From Sabethes cyaneus (taxonomy: Eukaryota; Arthropoda; Insecta; Diptera; Culicidae), in NCBI RefSeq assembly GCF_943734655.1, contig NC_071354.1, positions 179,017,411-179,081,410 of the forward strand: a DNA stretch of 64,000 nucleotides, written 5' to 3'. The position numbers were made by a program, and so were the translations under genes. How positions within the stretch are numbered: position 1 is the first letter of the stretch; each line of letters opens with the position of its first letter. The notes beneath the pieces are model-generated. The model saw only the letters and a program-made list of their open reading frames with translations, was not told where the DNA came from and did no database searches. Shown here piece after piece: positions 47,163-61,020 of this stretch.

Positions 47163-50100
47163 TACCGATCGACTCATAACAGCTGTAGCAATTATGTAAA
47201 TTCTATTATAACTTTCTTTTTCAATCACTAATTAGAGAAAATTAACGGAACGTTTCAAGGTAAAATATCCCCATACATTTTCTTCGTGATTGCCTTGCGT
47301 CACAGGTAGGGACGACAGTTAAATACACCATCTGTTTACTGTGATTTCGATTACTTTATTTTTAGAAAAAAAGCGACAAAGCCCTCTTGTCCCGACAGGT
47401 CGAAGTTTCTTTACGACGTTTAAACCTATACCAATTTGATATCTGTGTTAGGGAAGTACGCCAGAGCGCAAAACCAACCCAATTTTTCAACCGATGTTAA
47501 CCGATGAACTTTGATTTTAAATCCAATCGCACCTGGAAGTCTGGAGTTTTGAACCTAATCGGCCGGTAATTTTGTGATATGAATAATAGATTCACCATCC
47601 TACGACTGCTCGATTTTCCAGGCCAAAACCTTCTTCTGTAAGGGCGGGTGGACCCACCTTTTGTTTATGTCTGGACACGCTAGTGCTGAGGTGCAATCGC
47701 CTGCCTTGTCGAAATGTTGAGAGATATGTTATATGTACCTACTTGTTTATTCTCTCATCTTATTCCACTTAAAATGTCGGTAAGTTAGTTTACACGACTC
47801 GACGAAGAAGTTTTCAAATCAATTTATTTGAAAATGTTTTAAAATCTTCCAACCAACCGATGCACAGATGATCACGTTTTTACGATTCGGTAACACTTTG
47901 CGATGGCTAATGAAAATAGTTTAAATAGAGAAAAATAAAATTTTAAAGGTTTTGCCTTAGTATCCAATTAATAATATAATAATATAAAATGATATCGTTT
48001 TTGTAATAAAAGTTTCTTAAGAGCATAGCTGAACTAGAATGCAGCACTTAACTTGTTTTTTCGTAAGATGTTTACTGCCTATTAACAACCATAAGAAAAC
48101 ACCAGCATGGATTGTCTGCGATGTTCATAAGCTAGGTGAAAGGCAAATATTTTCGATTACAGCGAAGAACATGAACTTGGCTGCAGTAAACAAGTAGGAG
48201 GTATGTTTTTGCCCTCTCAAAACACTCGGCAAACCGATGGCGGACGTCGCCGTCGTGGAATAGGTTCATTTGTTCAAATGAAGAGAAATGCCGTTCATAG
48301 TTTTTGTTCGATTAGGTCCAATCAGCTTCGAATGGTGTGGTATGGTTCGAAATTGCTCCACCAGAAGGTGCAGCGGTGCAATGTGTACCTACATGTACTA
48401 CGATGACTTGTTGATCTTTTTTCACATTATTGCTAAATGTTTAATTTTGTTTCATTACTCAAAACAATAATGTCCGTTTAAATGAAATTTTTAAAACCTT
48501 ACTTCATTTGGAAAACATCTGGATACAATTTTAAACCAATTATTCTAATAATGCTAAGAACACTAAATAAGTACAGTGTCAATTTCTGCAAACCAACGAC
48601 TCTTTAAATCTGGTGCTAAAAATCTTAAACGATGATCTAGTCAGAACTCTCAGACCCATATTGAAAGCAACGACACTTTTGCTGATGTCAGTAGTAAGTG
48701 GTTTTAAGTATTTAGCGTTAGTTTGCTTCGTCTTCTTGTGTTTTTTTCCTCTGCTTCTTCTGATTGGCAGAATTAGGTCATAGCAAATTAGCACTTCTTG
48801 CTGCTGCCAATCGCTGTCGTGCCGGAGAGTCGCTTTCTGTATTCGTGCTTGCATGGCTCTGGCTCTGTGTGAATTGTGTGGGCTAACCAACAGCCAAGCC
48901 AGCCATGCCAGTCAGGTAATATCGACCAACTTCGATCCGAACACGGCAGTGCGACGGATTAACACCTTCCAATCGAGTGCAATCGATATTCCGTTCACTT
49001 TCGGCAGATCCGACCGAACGAGATGTAATCCTGGTCGTATTTTTCCTTTCAGGTTTTTTTTCTACGAAGGCAAGTTCTGCTGGGCTTCGCATGCAATAGT
49101 AGAGAATGGAGTTCCATTAGTTCATCTGTGTAAATGTTGGCGACTAATGAGCTCGACGAACTAGAGCACTACTCTGCCGGTTCGGTGGGCGATGGACGGC
49201 CACGGCCTGCAGCAATCGGCTTCCTACTCAATTGCCTGCTAGTTAGTGCATCTTTTTATGTATGCAGTGCGGATGATGTTACCGACCGAGCCTATCTGCT
49301 GGTGATTAAAATGTGTAATAAATATGCACGCACTGTCATCGCATAGTTTCGTGGTGGTGCGGCACACATTTTCTCCGCACACAACCCCGGACGACGACGA
49401 CAACGGCCAGATGCGTGGCGATTACTAATGGTTACATGTTCAACTGAAATGCATCGTTCGGAAGCCTACGGGAGAAAGTGCCATTTTGTGCATACCAATT
49501 TGTGTAGGGGGTCCTAACATAGTTGCTATTGATTGGACATGTTTGGAAATTAGTTCATAGGCTAATTGCCTTAACATAAAATCGTTGTTTTGGTTTCAAA
49601 TTCGCCTCCCACATGCAGTTGAGCAAAGAGCGTACCGAACATAAGTATATCAATTTACCTTCAAGAATTGAACATCATCTGTGAGAGTGTTCGGATACAT
49701 CCTGCTTGCCATGGGTCGGGCAGTGTAATCGGAAGTTGCTAAAACGACACGGATCGTTTCACTGAAACTATTTGACCTGAATACGTTGTCGACAGATTAG
49801 ATTCGATACACGTCACATGGCCAGAGTACGTGTGAGGCCGTTGGTTTAGAGAGTCTCTAAAATTTAGTTACAAGAGTTTTCCTAATCAACCTTGGTGGTG
49901 CAAATATCAGGCATCCTACATGCACATGGCAAAACATTACAAGCCAAAGCGTAGAGCGGGCTCTAGCCACATATATTTACAGAGCCATCATCTTGCGCCA
50001 GATGGTTTTGTAGAGCGAACAGCAGGTGAAATGAGATGACGAACAGCGTGGAAATTTTGTAAGCTTTCTGTAAAGGTTGACCGGGGGACGTTCGGTTTGT

Positions 50101-51825
50101 CAGTTGGTCGGTTGGTTTTTCCGACTGTCCTACCTGCCCTCCTGCCCTCCTGGCGGATCGGATTGGTTACAGATCAAAGCACTTCTGTCAATCAGTGGTG
50201 GTTGAGGCATTTCAAAACTGCTCCAGTCATGAAACTTTTTAAACAAAGCATTGTGACGGATAATTTGACCGAATCCCCTTAATTTTCTTACCCACTTCAC
50301 AGTTACTGCAAAAAAAAGAATAGTTAAACAGTTGAAAACTCGACAGTTCTGTGTTGCATCCATTTAACTGCGATTACTGTTCGCTCGAAGAATGTTGTGC
50401 TTGTTTTATGACCGTAAAACATGCCAACCCTCGGACAACAGCATAATGCTACACAGTGCCTACTGACTGACTGACTGTAGGTACCACACCAAAGCTATCC
50501 AATGCAAATAAATTAACCTATGGCTGGGGAAGCATAAAATTTTTCTTCAGATCATCGTAGATGGAGCGATAATAATAGCGAAACAGAATAAAGAAAAGTG
50601 CACTGGAAATTGCGCTTCGCAATCTTGAGTGGAAATGGAAACTTAAAATAAGACAATTGCTTATAACAATGAGTGCTGTAAAGTCGCTTTTTCACCGACT
50701 TTTCAATTTTCTTGGATGTATAGAATCAGAACTGTGTGGTCAATAGTCTTCTCGATTGGGACCACTTGGACCAACATTTTTGTTTGCCTTCGCCATGGCG
50801 AGCGGGTATTGATCTCCGAAGCACATTGGCGTGTACTTCACAGTGTTTAATTGTTGGCACTCGTAATTGGCAAAGAACGGTATAATTCTGTACCATCGAA
50901 TATTGATCTGAATGTAACGGACATCAAATAGCCTGTAGTAACTGTGATTACAAAAAAAAATCTATAAAAGAGAATATTTGTAAATATGGCTACTGGCAGA
51001 GGGTTGTGATTGCTTCCCGATAAACATGGATGGAGCATCTGATTGTTCTTTATTATGACAGTGCACAGCGATTGAACAAATGATCGTCTGTAATGTTTCT
51101 CATTCGGTTTCTGTGGCTTGCAGTCATTTATACCATTAAAATGCAATAATCAACTCGGTCGAATGAAAAGAAAACTGCATGCTTGTAATACCCTTGTAAC
51201 AATGGAAAAAGGGTAGTTGCGGATTACGTAATTTCAACTGCTTGAATCTCGGCATTTTCATCATCAAGAAAAGGCGTAACAAAGCCAGCGGTTTAGTGGC
51301 AGTAGCTTTGAACGCACTTGTGGATCGGGTTTATTGCTTTCCAAGATTTCACAGATTAACAGATATTCAGAATCTGAAAGTTTTAATTTTTATAAAATAA
51401 CACATTCTGCAAAGTTTATGGGAGCCTTCGTTGATCTCTCGTTGTGGTCGCTTTTGTCTCGTCGTCGTGGTTTTATTTCGAAAGTCAGCCATTGTTGTTG
51501 CGTATCGGCATTTACCGTTACGATGATGTTGTTTGGTGCATTCTTGTTACCTAAATCGTGTGCGATTCAGTTTGATATGTAGTAAATTACGTCGAAATGG
51601 CAATGTACCCGAGTAATCGTTTTATAGCATGCATTATAAAGACATCCCATCGTAGTCGTACGGATGCAAACAATTTACTTTATTTCGAGGCTATTTTTGC
51701 ATCATTTCTGAACTAAAAAATGAAAATGAAAAAGACATGTTTAACATAAAAAATTAAAATAAATCCAACTTTTTCTCCGAATATCTCGTAAACGGCAAAT
51801 TACAAATTCATATATTACTTGAAAC
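47163..51825. other. Largely unique DNA, no recognised gene
   Basis: About 4.7 kb with few repeat signals. Frames such as 48579-48890 minus, 48853-49164 plus, 49134-49346 plus and 50847-51146 minus overlap or oppose each other and have no domain I know. Composition is more balanced at 48850-49450. It may include host introns or regulatory DNA. Confidence 0.35.
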
Positions 51826-51826
51826 A

Positions 51827-53522
51827 ACAAGGTATACAGCCCTAAGGGTTGTACGAAACGGTGACGTAGGACTATGTCACATCATCAGATCAAAGACTAA
51901 TGTCAGCTGCATTTCTGACATATGTATGTTTATAAGAATCTGTGAGTGCCATTGTTTAAGTGAATGTTTAAAAGAGAAAAGCGAAATATTCAGACTCAAT
52001 TCTTCATTGAATGCAATGGTGGCTTTGAAAATACGTGGACGGGGGTTCATAAGTACAACGCCTGCAACCATAGAGATTTCTTTTAAAAATCACTTGTGTG
52101 CATCATAAAGGTTGAAATAGTAATGAATGACCAGCTCACAGATTATTGTATTAAATATGATTATGCGTAGCTTGACATGTTTTAATAAACTTACTTTAAC
52201 TCGATTATGGGCTTTAAAGGGGCCATTAGTTATAAATAACATTAAAGCCAAAGCAAATATGACGTGCCATTCGAATGTGCTTCTCTTTCATATTGTATGT
52301 TGTACACTCAAGTCTCGTTTTACGTCCACTAGGGGGGGGGGGGACGTAAATCAAATCGGTCGTAAAAAAGTGGACGTTAATTCAAATTTCGGACGTAAAA
52401 CGAGAGGACGTTAATTCAAATTTTGGACGTAAAACGAGAGGACGTTAATTCAAGTTTTGGACGTAAAAAAAGTGGACGAATTGACATAATTGGTTCCAAC
52501 ATGGAATAACTCGTGATCCTGACCGTATAGAACGTTGGTGTCTTCGACAAAGTTGTTTAGCAGATCAAGGGCTTTTCGTCGGATTGTATGGATTATAGAA
52601 TTGTCTCACTACGTGGCGCTAGTGTACAAGTAGCATTCTTATACAAGCTGTATCTTGCGCTGCTGACTATTTAGAAAGTTGCGGTCTTCGGGAAGGTTAC
52701 TCAAATGACTGCCACCTTCAAGATAGTATGGAAAATAGCGCAGAATTGACTCACTACGTGGCGCTAGCGTATATGTAGCATTCTTATACAAGCTGTATCT
52801 TGCGTTGCTGACTATCTAGAGAGTTGCGGTCTTCGGGAAGTTTCGGAAAAATTTCTGTTTTATTTGTATGAGAGTCCTTATCCTCGTACCACAGGGGTGA
52901 GGGGTCTCAAAGCATCGTAAAATAAATTCATGTCTCCAAAAACACCCACAAGCCAAATTTGGTTCCATTTGCTTGATAAGTTCTCGAGTTATGAGGAAAC
53001 TTATATTTCATTTGTATGGGATCCCCCTTCTTAAAGAAGGCAAAGGCCTAAATTCACTATAGAAAAAATTCTTGCCTCCAAAACCCCTTACATGCCAAAT
53101 TTGGTTCCTTTTGCTTGATTAGTTCTAGAGTTATGAGTAAATTTGAATTTCATTTGTATGGGAGCCCCCCGCTCCAAAAGAGGGAAGGGGTCTCAATTTA
53201 TCATAGAAAAAAATCTTGGCTTCTGAAACGTTTACATGCCAAATTTGGTTCCATTTGCTTGATTAGTTTTGAGGAAATTTGTGTTGCATTTGTATAGGAG
53301 CTCCCCCTCTTACGCCCTCCTTAAAATTGCTCTTTCACCCACCCTTAAAATTGCTGGTCATTTTATCTATCCAACGACATATAAATCGTTCAGTTTCGTT
53401 CAGCAGTTTAGTAGTTATCCGCATTTGAAATCTTTCATTCAAACGTTACACTTCTATTTTCGTTTTCACAAAGTGGTACCCAGTCCCAGTATAGTAAACA
53501 AAGGCGTAGTCCTCCGTCAAAA
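51827..53522 (-). repeat. Composite repeat type I, minus copy, interrupted
   Basis: Order: CAAGGTATACAGCCC end, GTGACGTAGGACTATGTCA, the two short frames in damaged form (one 11-base deletion), an insertion at 52305-52843, then TTTCTGTTTTATTTGTATGA, about three tandem units (52860-53310) and the GTAGTCCTCCGTCAAAA end. It gives the full order of the element, in agreement with 11743-13163. Confidence 0.7.
52305..52843 (+). mobile_element. ACGTAAA-type element inserted in composite repeat
   Basis: It begins CACTCAAGTCTCGTTTTACG after TA. Repeated GGACGTTAATTCAAATTT and GGACGTAAAACGAGA words follow, then about 120 other bases and two ~145 bp units containing CACTACGTGGCGCTAG and TTGCGGTCTTCGGGAAG. 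The right end has no clear terminal repeat. A related copy in the other orientation lies at 53790-54707. Confidence 0.6.
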
Positions 53523-53789
53523 TATTTTAAATGTTTGAGCAGTCAATGAAAACCTTGAGCTTTAACTCCATATTTGGTACCAAAATAATAAAAATCAATT
53601 CAGTGGTTCAAAAGTGATAAATTATTAAAGAAGGAAAGCTTGGCAAAAGTTGGGATTTTTTGGGACCACTCTTTCTCAAAACGGGGCTCCCTAAGTGCCA
53701 ATTGGAAAAATACGGGTGTAAATTTTGTAGAATTTTTATGGACGGTTGACCAAGTGGGAAAGTGAGGGATAAAACATACCACCTTGAAT
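53523..53789. other. No recognised gene
   Basis: A short AT-rich stretch with two overlapping minus frames of unknown relation. Confidence 0.4.
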
Positions 53790-54707
53790 TTTCCATACCA
53801 TCTTGAAGGCGGCAGTTATTTAAGTAACCTTCCCGAAGACTGCAACTTTCTAGATAGCCAGCAGCGCAAGATACAGCTTGTATAAGAATGCTACATATAC
53901 GCTAGCGCCACGTAGTGAGTCAATTCTGCGCTATTTTCCATACCATCTTGAAGGCGGCAGTCATTTGAGTAACCTTCCCGAAGACCGTAACTTTCTAAAT
54001 AGTCAGCAACGCCAGATAGAGCTTGTATAATAATGCTACATATACGCTAGCGCCACGTACACTCAAAATATTCTGCACATAACTAATAGTAAATTTCCAT
54101 ATGAAATCCCATATGATTATCATAAGCCGCATATAAACACAATCCTCCCAGAAATACACATAAAAATTATACGCATATGAATAGTATGTGCTAATTTTTC
54201 GCTTGCACATAAATGATAATTGTTTGGCACATAAAGATCATTTACTGGGCACATTGCAAAAATCTATATGTGGGACACATAGAAACTATATGAAAAGTTT
54301 TCTCAGTGTAGTGAGTGAATTCTGCGCTATTTTCCATACCATCTTGAAGGCGGCAGTTATTTAAGTAACCTTCCCGAAGACCGTAACTTTCTAGAGCCAG
54401 CAGCGCAAGATACAGCTTGTATAAGAATGCTACATATACGCTAGCGCCACGTAGTGAGTCAATTCTGCGTTATTTTCCATACCATCTTGAAGGCGGCAGT
54501 CATTTAAGTAACTTTCCCGAAGACGTTAATTCAAATTTCGGAAGTAAAACGAGAGGACGTTAATTCAAGTTTTGGACGTAAAAAAAGTGGACGTTAATTC
54601 AAATTTTGGACGTAAAACGAGAGGACGTAATTCAAAATTTGGACGTAAAAAAAGTGACGTAAAACGAAATCACGTAAAATGAACGGACGTAAAATGAGAT
54701 TCTAGTG
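53790..54707 (-). mobile_element. ACGTAAA-type element, minus copy
   Basis: About four ~145 bp units (CGGCAGTTATTTAAGTAACC, CTAGCGCCACGTAGTGAG) are followed by GGACGTTAATTC/GGACGTAAAA words at 54530-54690 and an end reading inward CACTAGAATCTCATTTTACG beside TA. One unit is split by the MITE at 54060-54308. The far end is unresolved. Confidence 0.6.
54060..54308. mobile_element. TA-flanked MITE inside a tandem unit, 249 bp
   Basis: The ends read inward CACTCAAAATATTCTGCACA and CACTGAGAAAACTTTTCATA, with TA on both sides (54058-54059 and 54309-54310). Neighbouring uninterrupted units read CGCCACGTAGTGAGT, exactly the sequence left if the MITE and one TA are removed. Interior words CACATA recur often. 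Non-coding. Confidence 0.85.
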
Positions 54708-54709
54708 TA

Positions 54710-55924
54710 TTGCATTTGTATGGGATCCCCCCTTCTTAAATAAGGCAAAGGTCCTAATTCATTATAGAAATAATTATTGCCTCCAAAACCCCGACATGCC
54801 AAATCAGTTCTCAACTTTTGAGGAAATTTGTGTTTCATTTGTATGCAAGCCCCCCTCTTAGAAGGGGAAGGGGTCTCAGTTCACCATAGAAAAAAATCTT
54901 ACCTCCAAAAACCCCCACATGCCAAATATGGTTCCTTTTGCTTGATTAGTTTACGAGTTAAGAGGAAATTTGTATATTATTTATACGGGAGCCCCCTTCC
55001 TAAAGACGGGTGGGGTTTCAATTCACCATAGAAAAAATGTTTGCCTTGTGAAACCCCCATATGCCAATTTAGTTTCATTTGCTTGATTAGTTCTCGATTT
55101 ATAAAGAAATTTGTGTTTCATTTGTATGGAAGCCCCCCCTCTTAGGTGGAGAAGGGGTCTCAGTTCACCATAGAATTTTTTTTTTGCATTCTGAAACCCC
55201 CATATGCCAAATTTGGTTCCATTTGCTTGATTAGTTCGAGATTCATGAGGAAATTTGTATATTATTTGTATGGGAGGCCCTCTTCCTAAAGAGGGGAGGG
55301 GTCTCAATTCACTATAGAAAACATTTTTGCCTTCTGAAACCCCCATATGTCAAATTTGGTTCGATTTGCATGATTACTTCGATATTTATGAGGAAATTTG
55401 TATTTCATTTGTATGGGAGCCCCCCCTCTTAGAAGTGGAAGGGGTCTCAGTACACCATAGAAAAAATTCTTACCTCCAAAAACCCCCATATGCCAAATTG
55501 GGTTCCTTTTGCTTGATTAGTTCTCGAGTTATGAGGAAATTTGTACATTATTTGTATGGGAGTCCCTCTTCCTGAAGAGGGGAGGAGTCTCAATTCACCA
55601 TAGAAAAAAATTTGCCTTCTGAAACCCCCATATGCTAAATTTGGTTCCATTTGCTTGATTAGTTCGAGATTTATTAGGAAATTTGTATTTCATTTGTATA
55701 GGCGCCCCCTCTCTTACGCCCTCTCTATAATTGTTCTCTTACCCCCTCCATAAAATTGCTGATCATTTTATCTATCCAAGGACATATAAATTGTACAGTT
55801 TCGTTCAGTAGATTAGTAGTTATTAGCATTTGAAATCTTTCTTTCAAACGTTACACTTCTATTTTCGTTTTCACGAACGACCCAGTCCCAGTATGGTAAA
55901 CAAAGACGTAGTCCTACGTCAAAA
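54710..55924 (-). repeat. Composite repeat type I, partial minus copy
   Basis: About six to seven tandem units, then the shared terminal part ending GTAGTCCTACGTCAAAA. The part with the short frames is missing because the left side is cut by the ACGTAAA-type element. Confidence 0.7.
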
Positions 55925-55984
55925 GTAAATTTAAATTATGATGGCTTGCCGAACTTGATCGTGAAAATTTAATTTGACCTTCTT

Positions 55985-57303
<1,319 letters not shown>

Positions 57304-57900
57304 TTGACACCAGACTAGAGGTGTGCGCCGATCAGATTATCGGCGGCGGCAACGCAGGAACCTTTTTTATTCTACGGCGGCGACGCCGGCGGCGTGCATC
57401 GGCGTGCGAGTATTTTACACCGTGAAATTACCGCATTTCGTATAAGTTTAAGTAAAATCTTTTTAAAAATCGAACTAAAGTTGACAAGTAAAACAAATCT
57501 TAATAATGCTTATTTTGTGAATGGTTTTTAATGACTCTTAAATCTTTGAATTATTTTTTATTTGTATGATTACGAATACGCGATATGGTAGGCACTGGTA
57601 CGTAAAAGGCAGGGGAGCTTGGGATACGCACCCCATCTTTCAATTTTTTGCCATACACGTGAACGTCCGATTGCTATAGATCGAATTTGAATTTCAGTTT
57701 TCTGCCTATGTGTTTTTTTTAAAAATTAAGGGATATTACATGCATTGCGTATAATAGATGGCACCTAAAACTTAGCGGGTGAAATCGGCAATGTTGCAAA
57801 TCGAGCGAGAAGTGAAATATGCGCAGTCTCATGCGAGCGAGTATAAGCAGCATCCAGCGCTCACGCAATTGATGCAAGCGTACGATAAGCAACCACCGAT
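57304..57900. other. No recognised gene; GC-rich patch
   Basis: At 57320-57420 the words GATTATCGGCGGCGGC and GCGACGCCGGCGGCG form a GC-rich patch, and CTAGAGGTGTGCGCCG resembles some hAT ends. No matching second end was found. Confidence 0.35.
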
Positions 57901-57904
57901 GTTG

Positions 57905-59825
57905 CGTGCATATATCCTGCTACCTACTTACTAGCGATTGCACAGCCTTAAAGTGTCTTTCTGCACAGCCCGCTCACAAAGCTAACAACTTGTGAGAAGC
58001 CAACAGCCCGTGCGGGCTAGCGGCATACTAGGATATAAGGATACTTATTTTGCATTTTTTTCCTTTTTTGTTCACCTTACGCCCTCACTTACACACGCGG
58101 ATAAGACTGCGAGCCCTCGCGAGTGATCGGTGTCAGCTGCTTGGATTGCAATGACGAGCGAGAGCGGCGACTGTGGCCGACAGCTGAATATCCCTTTAAG
58201 CACGGAGGGTTTTAGCTACGATATTTTTGGTTTTTGGATCAATATAAACTTTTTTTATCTCTCGAGATACCAAAACCAGTATATTCTATACATTGCAACA
58301 ACTGTTTGCTAAATTTAGCAACCTACACAATTGTGTGGGTTCGGCCTTATCTTATACCATTGCACTATGGGCAAAAACGAGCCGAAAAAACGGACGCAAT
58401 TAAGATATGGCCTGCAGGCTGATAAAATGTACGTGATCTTATGTAAAATTTTCCGGAGAATCGCATGGTACTCACCGCTTTCCTGTATGTCATCGGGAAG
58501 TGCCCCATTTTGCTCATTTTTCCCTATTTTTACCATTTTTTACCCTTTTTGGACTATACCAAACCAGGCTTTGAAAAAACAAAACATGAAAACCTAATTA
58601 TTTTGTGTAAAGAAGTCCACAGAGTTGAATAGGGTTGACCCCGTTTAGTTTGGAGCGAGATCATCGCTTCGAGGCTCATAGACTTCAGCTTCTGCAGCAG
58701 CGGAACGGTTGCTACGTAGCTATGGAAATACACGCAACTTTTTGCAAGTTAAGTTTTTACTAACCTTAATACAACAGATATACCGGAACGTCCAGATTGG
58801 CTTAAAAACATTCAAATGTTGATCCAAGAATTTATCTTAGAAAATCCCGTAGTTGAATACATCATTTGCCACACTTCTTTATTATTTTACAATTTATAAA
58901 TGACCAGTTTTAGGTTCCGGTAGTGCTCTAAACGGAAGTTCCGTAGTGTGGAACATGAACGAATGCTCTACAGTATAATGTATTCATTCTTACTGACTCA
59001 AAATGAGATGGCAGCAGCAGATTTCGTCTTATTTCATCTGTTACTTACGACGTGAAAAAATAATCCTACTGCGATCTGGAATATCTCCGGGAAAATGGAT
59101 CCAAAATTTGCTAAAATATTTTTTCAGTGAAGGTCAATCTAAGGTGGTTCTTTGAAGACAAGTTGTATAAAAATCGATCAAAAAATAGTAAAGATAGAGC
59201 CAAAAGTGTAACGACAAGTACACTAATTATTGAAGTCCCGGCGGGAACGTAAAGGTAAAAATAGGTATACAATAAGGCCGAATCTACACAATTGTGTAGG
59301 TATGAAAAACAATGTGCATAAGTAAGTTGTAAAAGTTATTTTCCGTAAATTTTTAATTACATCAATTAGAAATACTTATTACCAATAATTTTTTATCTAA
59401 GCAATTTCGAAATACGGATCCAATAAGAAAATATGACATAAAACTTTTTGCTATTTTCACAAGATTTTGAAGACTAGACAATAATTAATCCAACCACAAA
59501 AGAAAACTTCTTTTCAGCTATTTCCTATTTTTTCTACGAGTTACGATGTTTACACAAGAGATTGGTGCCATATATGTAAAAGTACGACGTTTAGAAAGGA
59601 AAGGATAAATTTTTAAAAGTAATCATATCTCACCCACTCAATTGTGTGGGCTCGGGCTTAAAGGGATATACACTAACAAAAACTTGTCGCAGTGCATGAA
59701 AAAATAAGAGCGAGAGTCCGTAGGAGATACTCATGCCGGCGTGTTCTTTAGAACTAAAACGCGCGTGTGAGAAATTTAGACCACACGAGTGCCGGCTTGC
59801 AACACTGGAAATCAGTATGGGGGTA
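57905..59825. repeat. Interspersed repeat H, interrupted copy
   Basis: The two halves (57905-58190 and 59667-59825) together parallel 37170-37590. The break lies at GAATA/TACAC, filled by the 1.5 kb insertion below. Confidence 0.65.
58191..59666. mobile_element. TA-flanked insertion, 1.48 kb, non-autonomous
   Basis: The ends read inward TCCCTTTAAGCACGG and TCCCTTTAAGCCCGA, with TA outside each (a 4 bp ATAT duplication is equally possible). The uninterrupted repeat H copy at 37170-37590 supports the insertion. A palindromic word CTACACAATTGTGTGG-like recurs at 58322, 59284 and 59633; the first two are flanked by inverted TTCGGCCTTA/TAAGGCCGAA. No transposase seen. Confidence 0.7.
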
Positions 59826-60674
59826 AGACTGGCACCTAATTTAGCACCAGTCAGTTAACTACCGCGAAATGAAAAGCAATGATGTCTAATATGTCGCTAT
59901 TGATTGTCATTGGATTCGGTTAATCAGTTCCGAATATATGGCCAGAGTAATTTTCAGTAAATACGGAATATGAAAATGGACGCAATTTGAAATTAACCAA
60001 ACGTATTATGTGACACTACAAATCACACTAGAATTTAAAGACAGCCACGATGAAAGTTAAATCAAGTACTTGAGCCTCAATGTCCGAGTAAGTTCCGTAT
60101 CCACCGACAAAGTGGCCAGTCCATTGACTTGAAGACCTTTGGTGCCAGGTCGACGGATTTATCCGTAGTTCTACGGATTTAGGAATTTTCTACGGCCCTA
60201 CGGATCAAGCGCTCAAATCTATGGATTTTCATAAACTTTACAAAAAAGATTGAATGTTTCATTTAGTGACAATAAGCACGAGTACGCTACATGCAGTGAA
60301 TAATAACCCGAAATGCATAACTTTTTTGTTTCTGAGAGAAAGAAGCGAACAGAATAGTTTACTTTAATGAGAAGTGTATTGAAAATGGAAGATTTGCTTG
60401 AAATTATTCACTTGATATTTGCATTAATACTAATACTAATATTTCCCTGGTTGGAGTACGGCAGAATGGCAAAATATTTTCATTTTTACCACATTCTAGC
60501 AGTTCCCAATATGATTTCTGTAGGGCTGTAGAACTTCAAAATAAAGCGAATAAGCTTGTTCTTTATATTCAAGTAGAAGTAATCCTTGTACTGTATGTAT
60601 TAATGTTCAATATGCTTTTTTTACGCGATAAAGAAAAACTATTGGACATTTAAGGTGAAATTAGTCATCATCGA

Positions 60675-60884
60675 TTGCGCAAATTTAAAAAGAAGTTTTT
60701 GTTTAAAACAAAAGTTCCGTGTATGAAAATGTATTCGCTGTGTTCAGATTGGCAAGAAGAATGCAGTGATTACATTTCTATAAACAGAACCCCGCTTTTG
60801 GGCCTAAAAACTGCTTCCGAAATTGGGCTCTCCGTCGAAAAGTTAATGACTGCTAACTTCCCCGATGAAGCGATGAAAAGGTGA
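60675..60884 (+). pseudogene. Possible retropepsin fragment (Ty3/gypsy-like)
   Basis: A 69-residue frame contains the words SINRTPLLGLKTASEIGL. The PLLGLKT.xxxGL pattern resembles the C-terminal part of retroviral-type proteases (ILG motif followed by an L-rich helix). The DTG active site is not in this frame. The match is by pattern only, and other origins are possible. It lies inside the hAT-like element, as a captured or pre-existing insertion. Confidence 0.35.
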
Positions 60885-60892
60885 CTAAAATA

Positions 60893-61017
60893 CAGGTCGG
60901 ACTCGATTATCCGGGTGAAATTTTTTTTTTTAAATAAGTTTTTTGAAATGTGCTTAGGTTCAAAACGTGTGTAACATTATAAATTTTTTTTTCACCCGGA
61001 TAATTGAGTCCGACCTG
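60893..61017. mobile_element. pogo/Tigger-like MITE, 125 bp
   Basis: Terminal inverted repeats of 28 bp begin CAGGTCGGACTCGATTATCC and continue GGGTGAAA, with a single mismatch between ends, flanked by TA. The GATTATCCG word is characteristic of pogo/Tigger ends. The interior is T-rich and non-coding. It interrupts the hAT-like element and so is younger. Confidence 0.85.
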
Positions 61018-61020
61018 TAC

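Noticed and set aside
48853..49346. Host gene from overlapping frames at 48.8-49.3 kb
   Set aside because: Frames on both strands are similar in length, and I recognise no family or clear splice structure.
57304..57420. Second hAT element starting at CTAGAGGTGTGCGCCG
   Set aside because: No inverted partner or 8 bp TSD could be found in the window.
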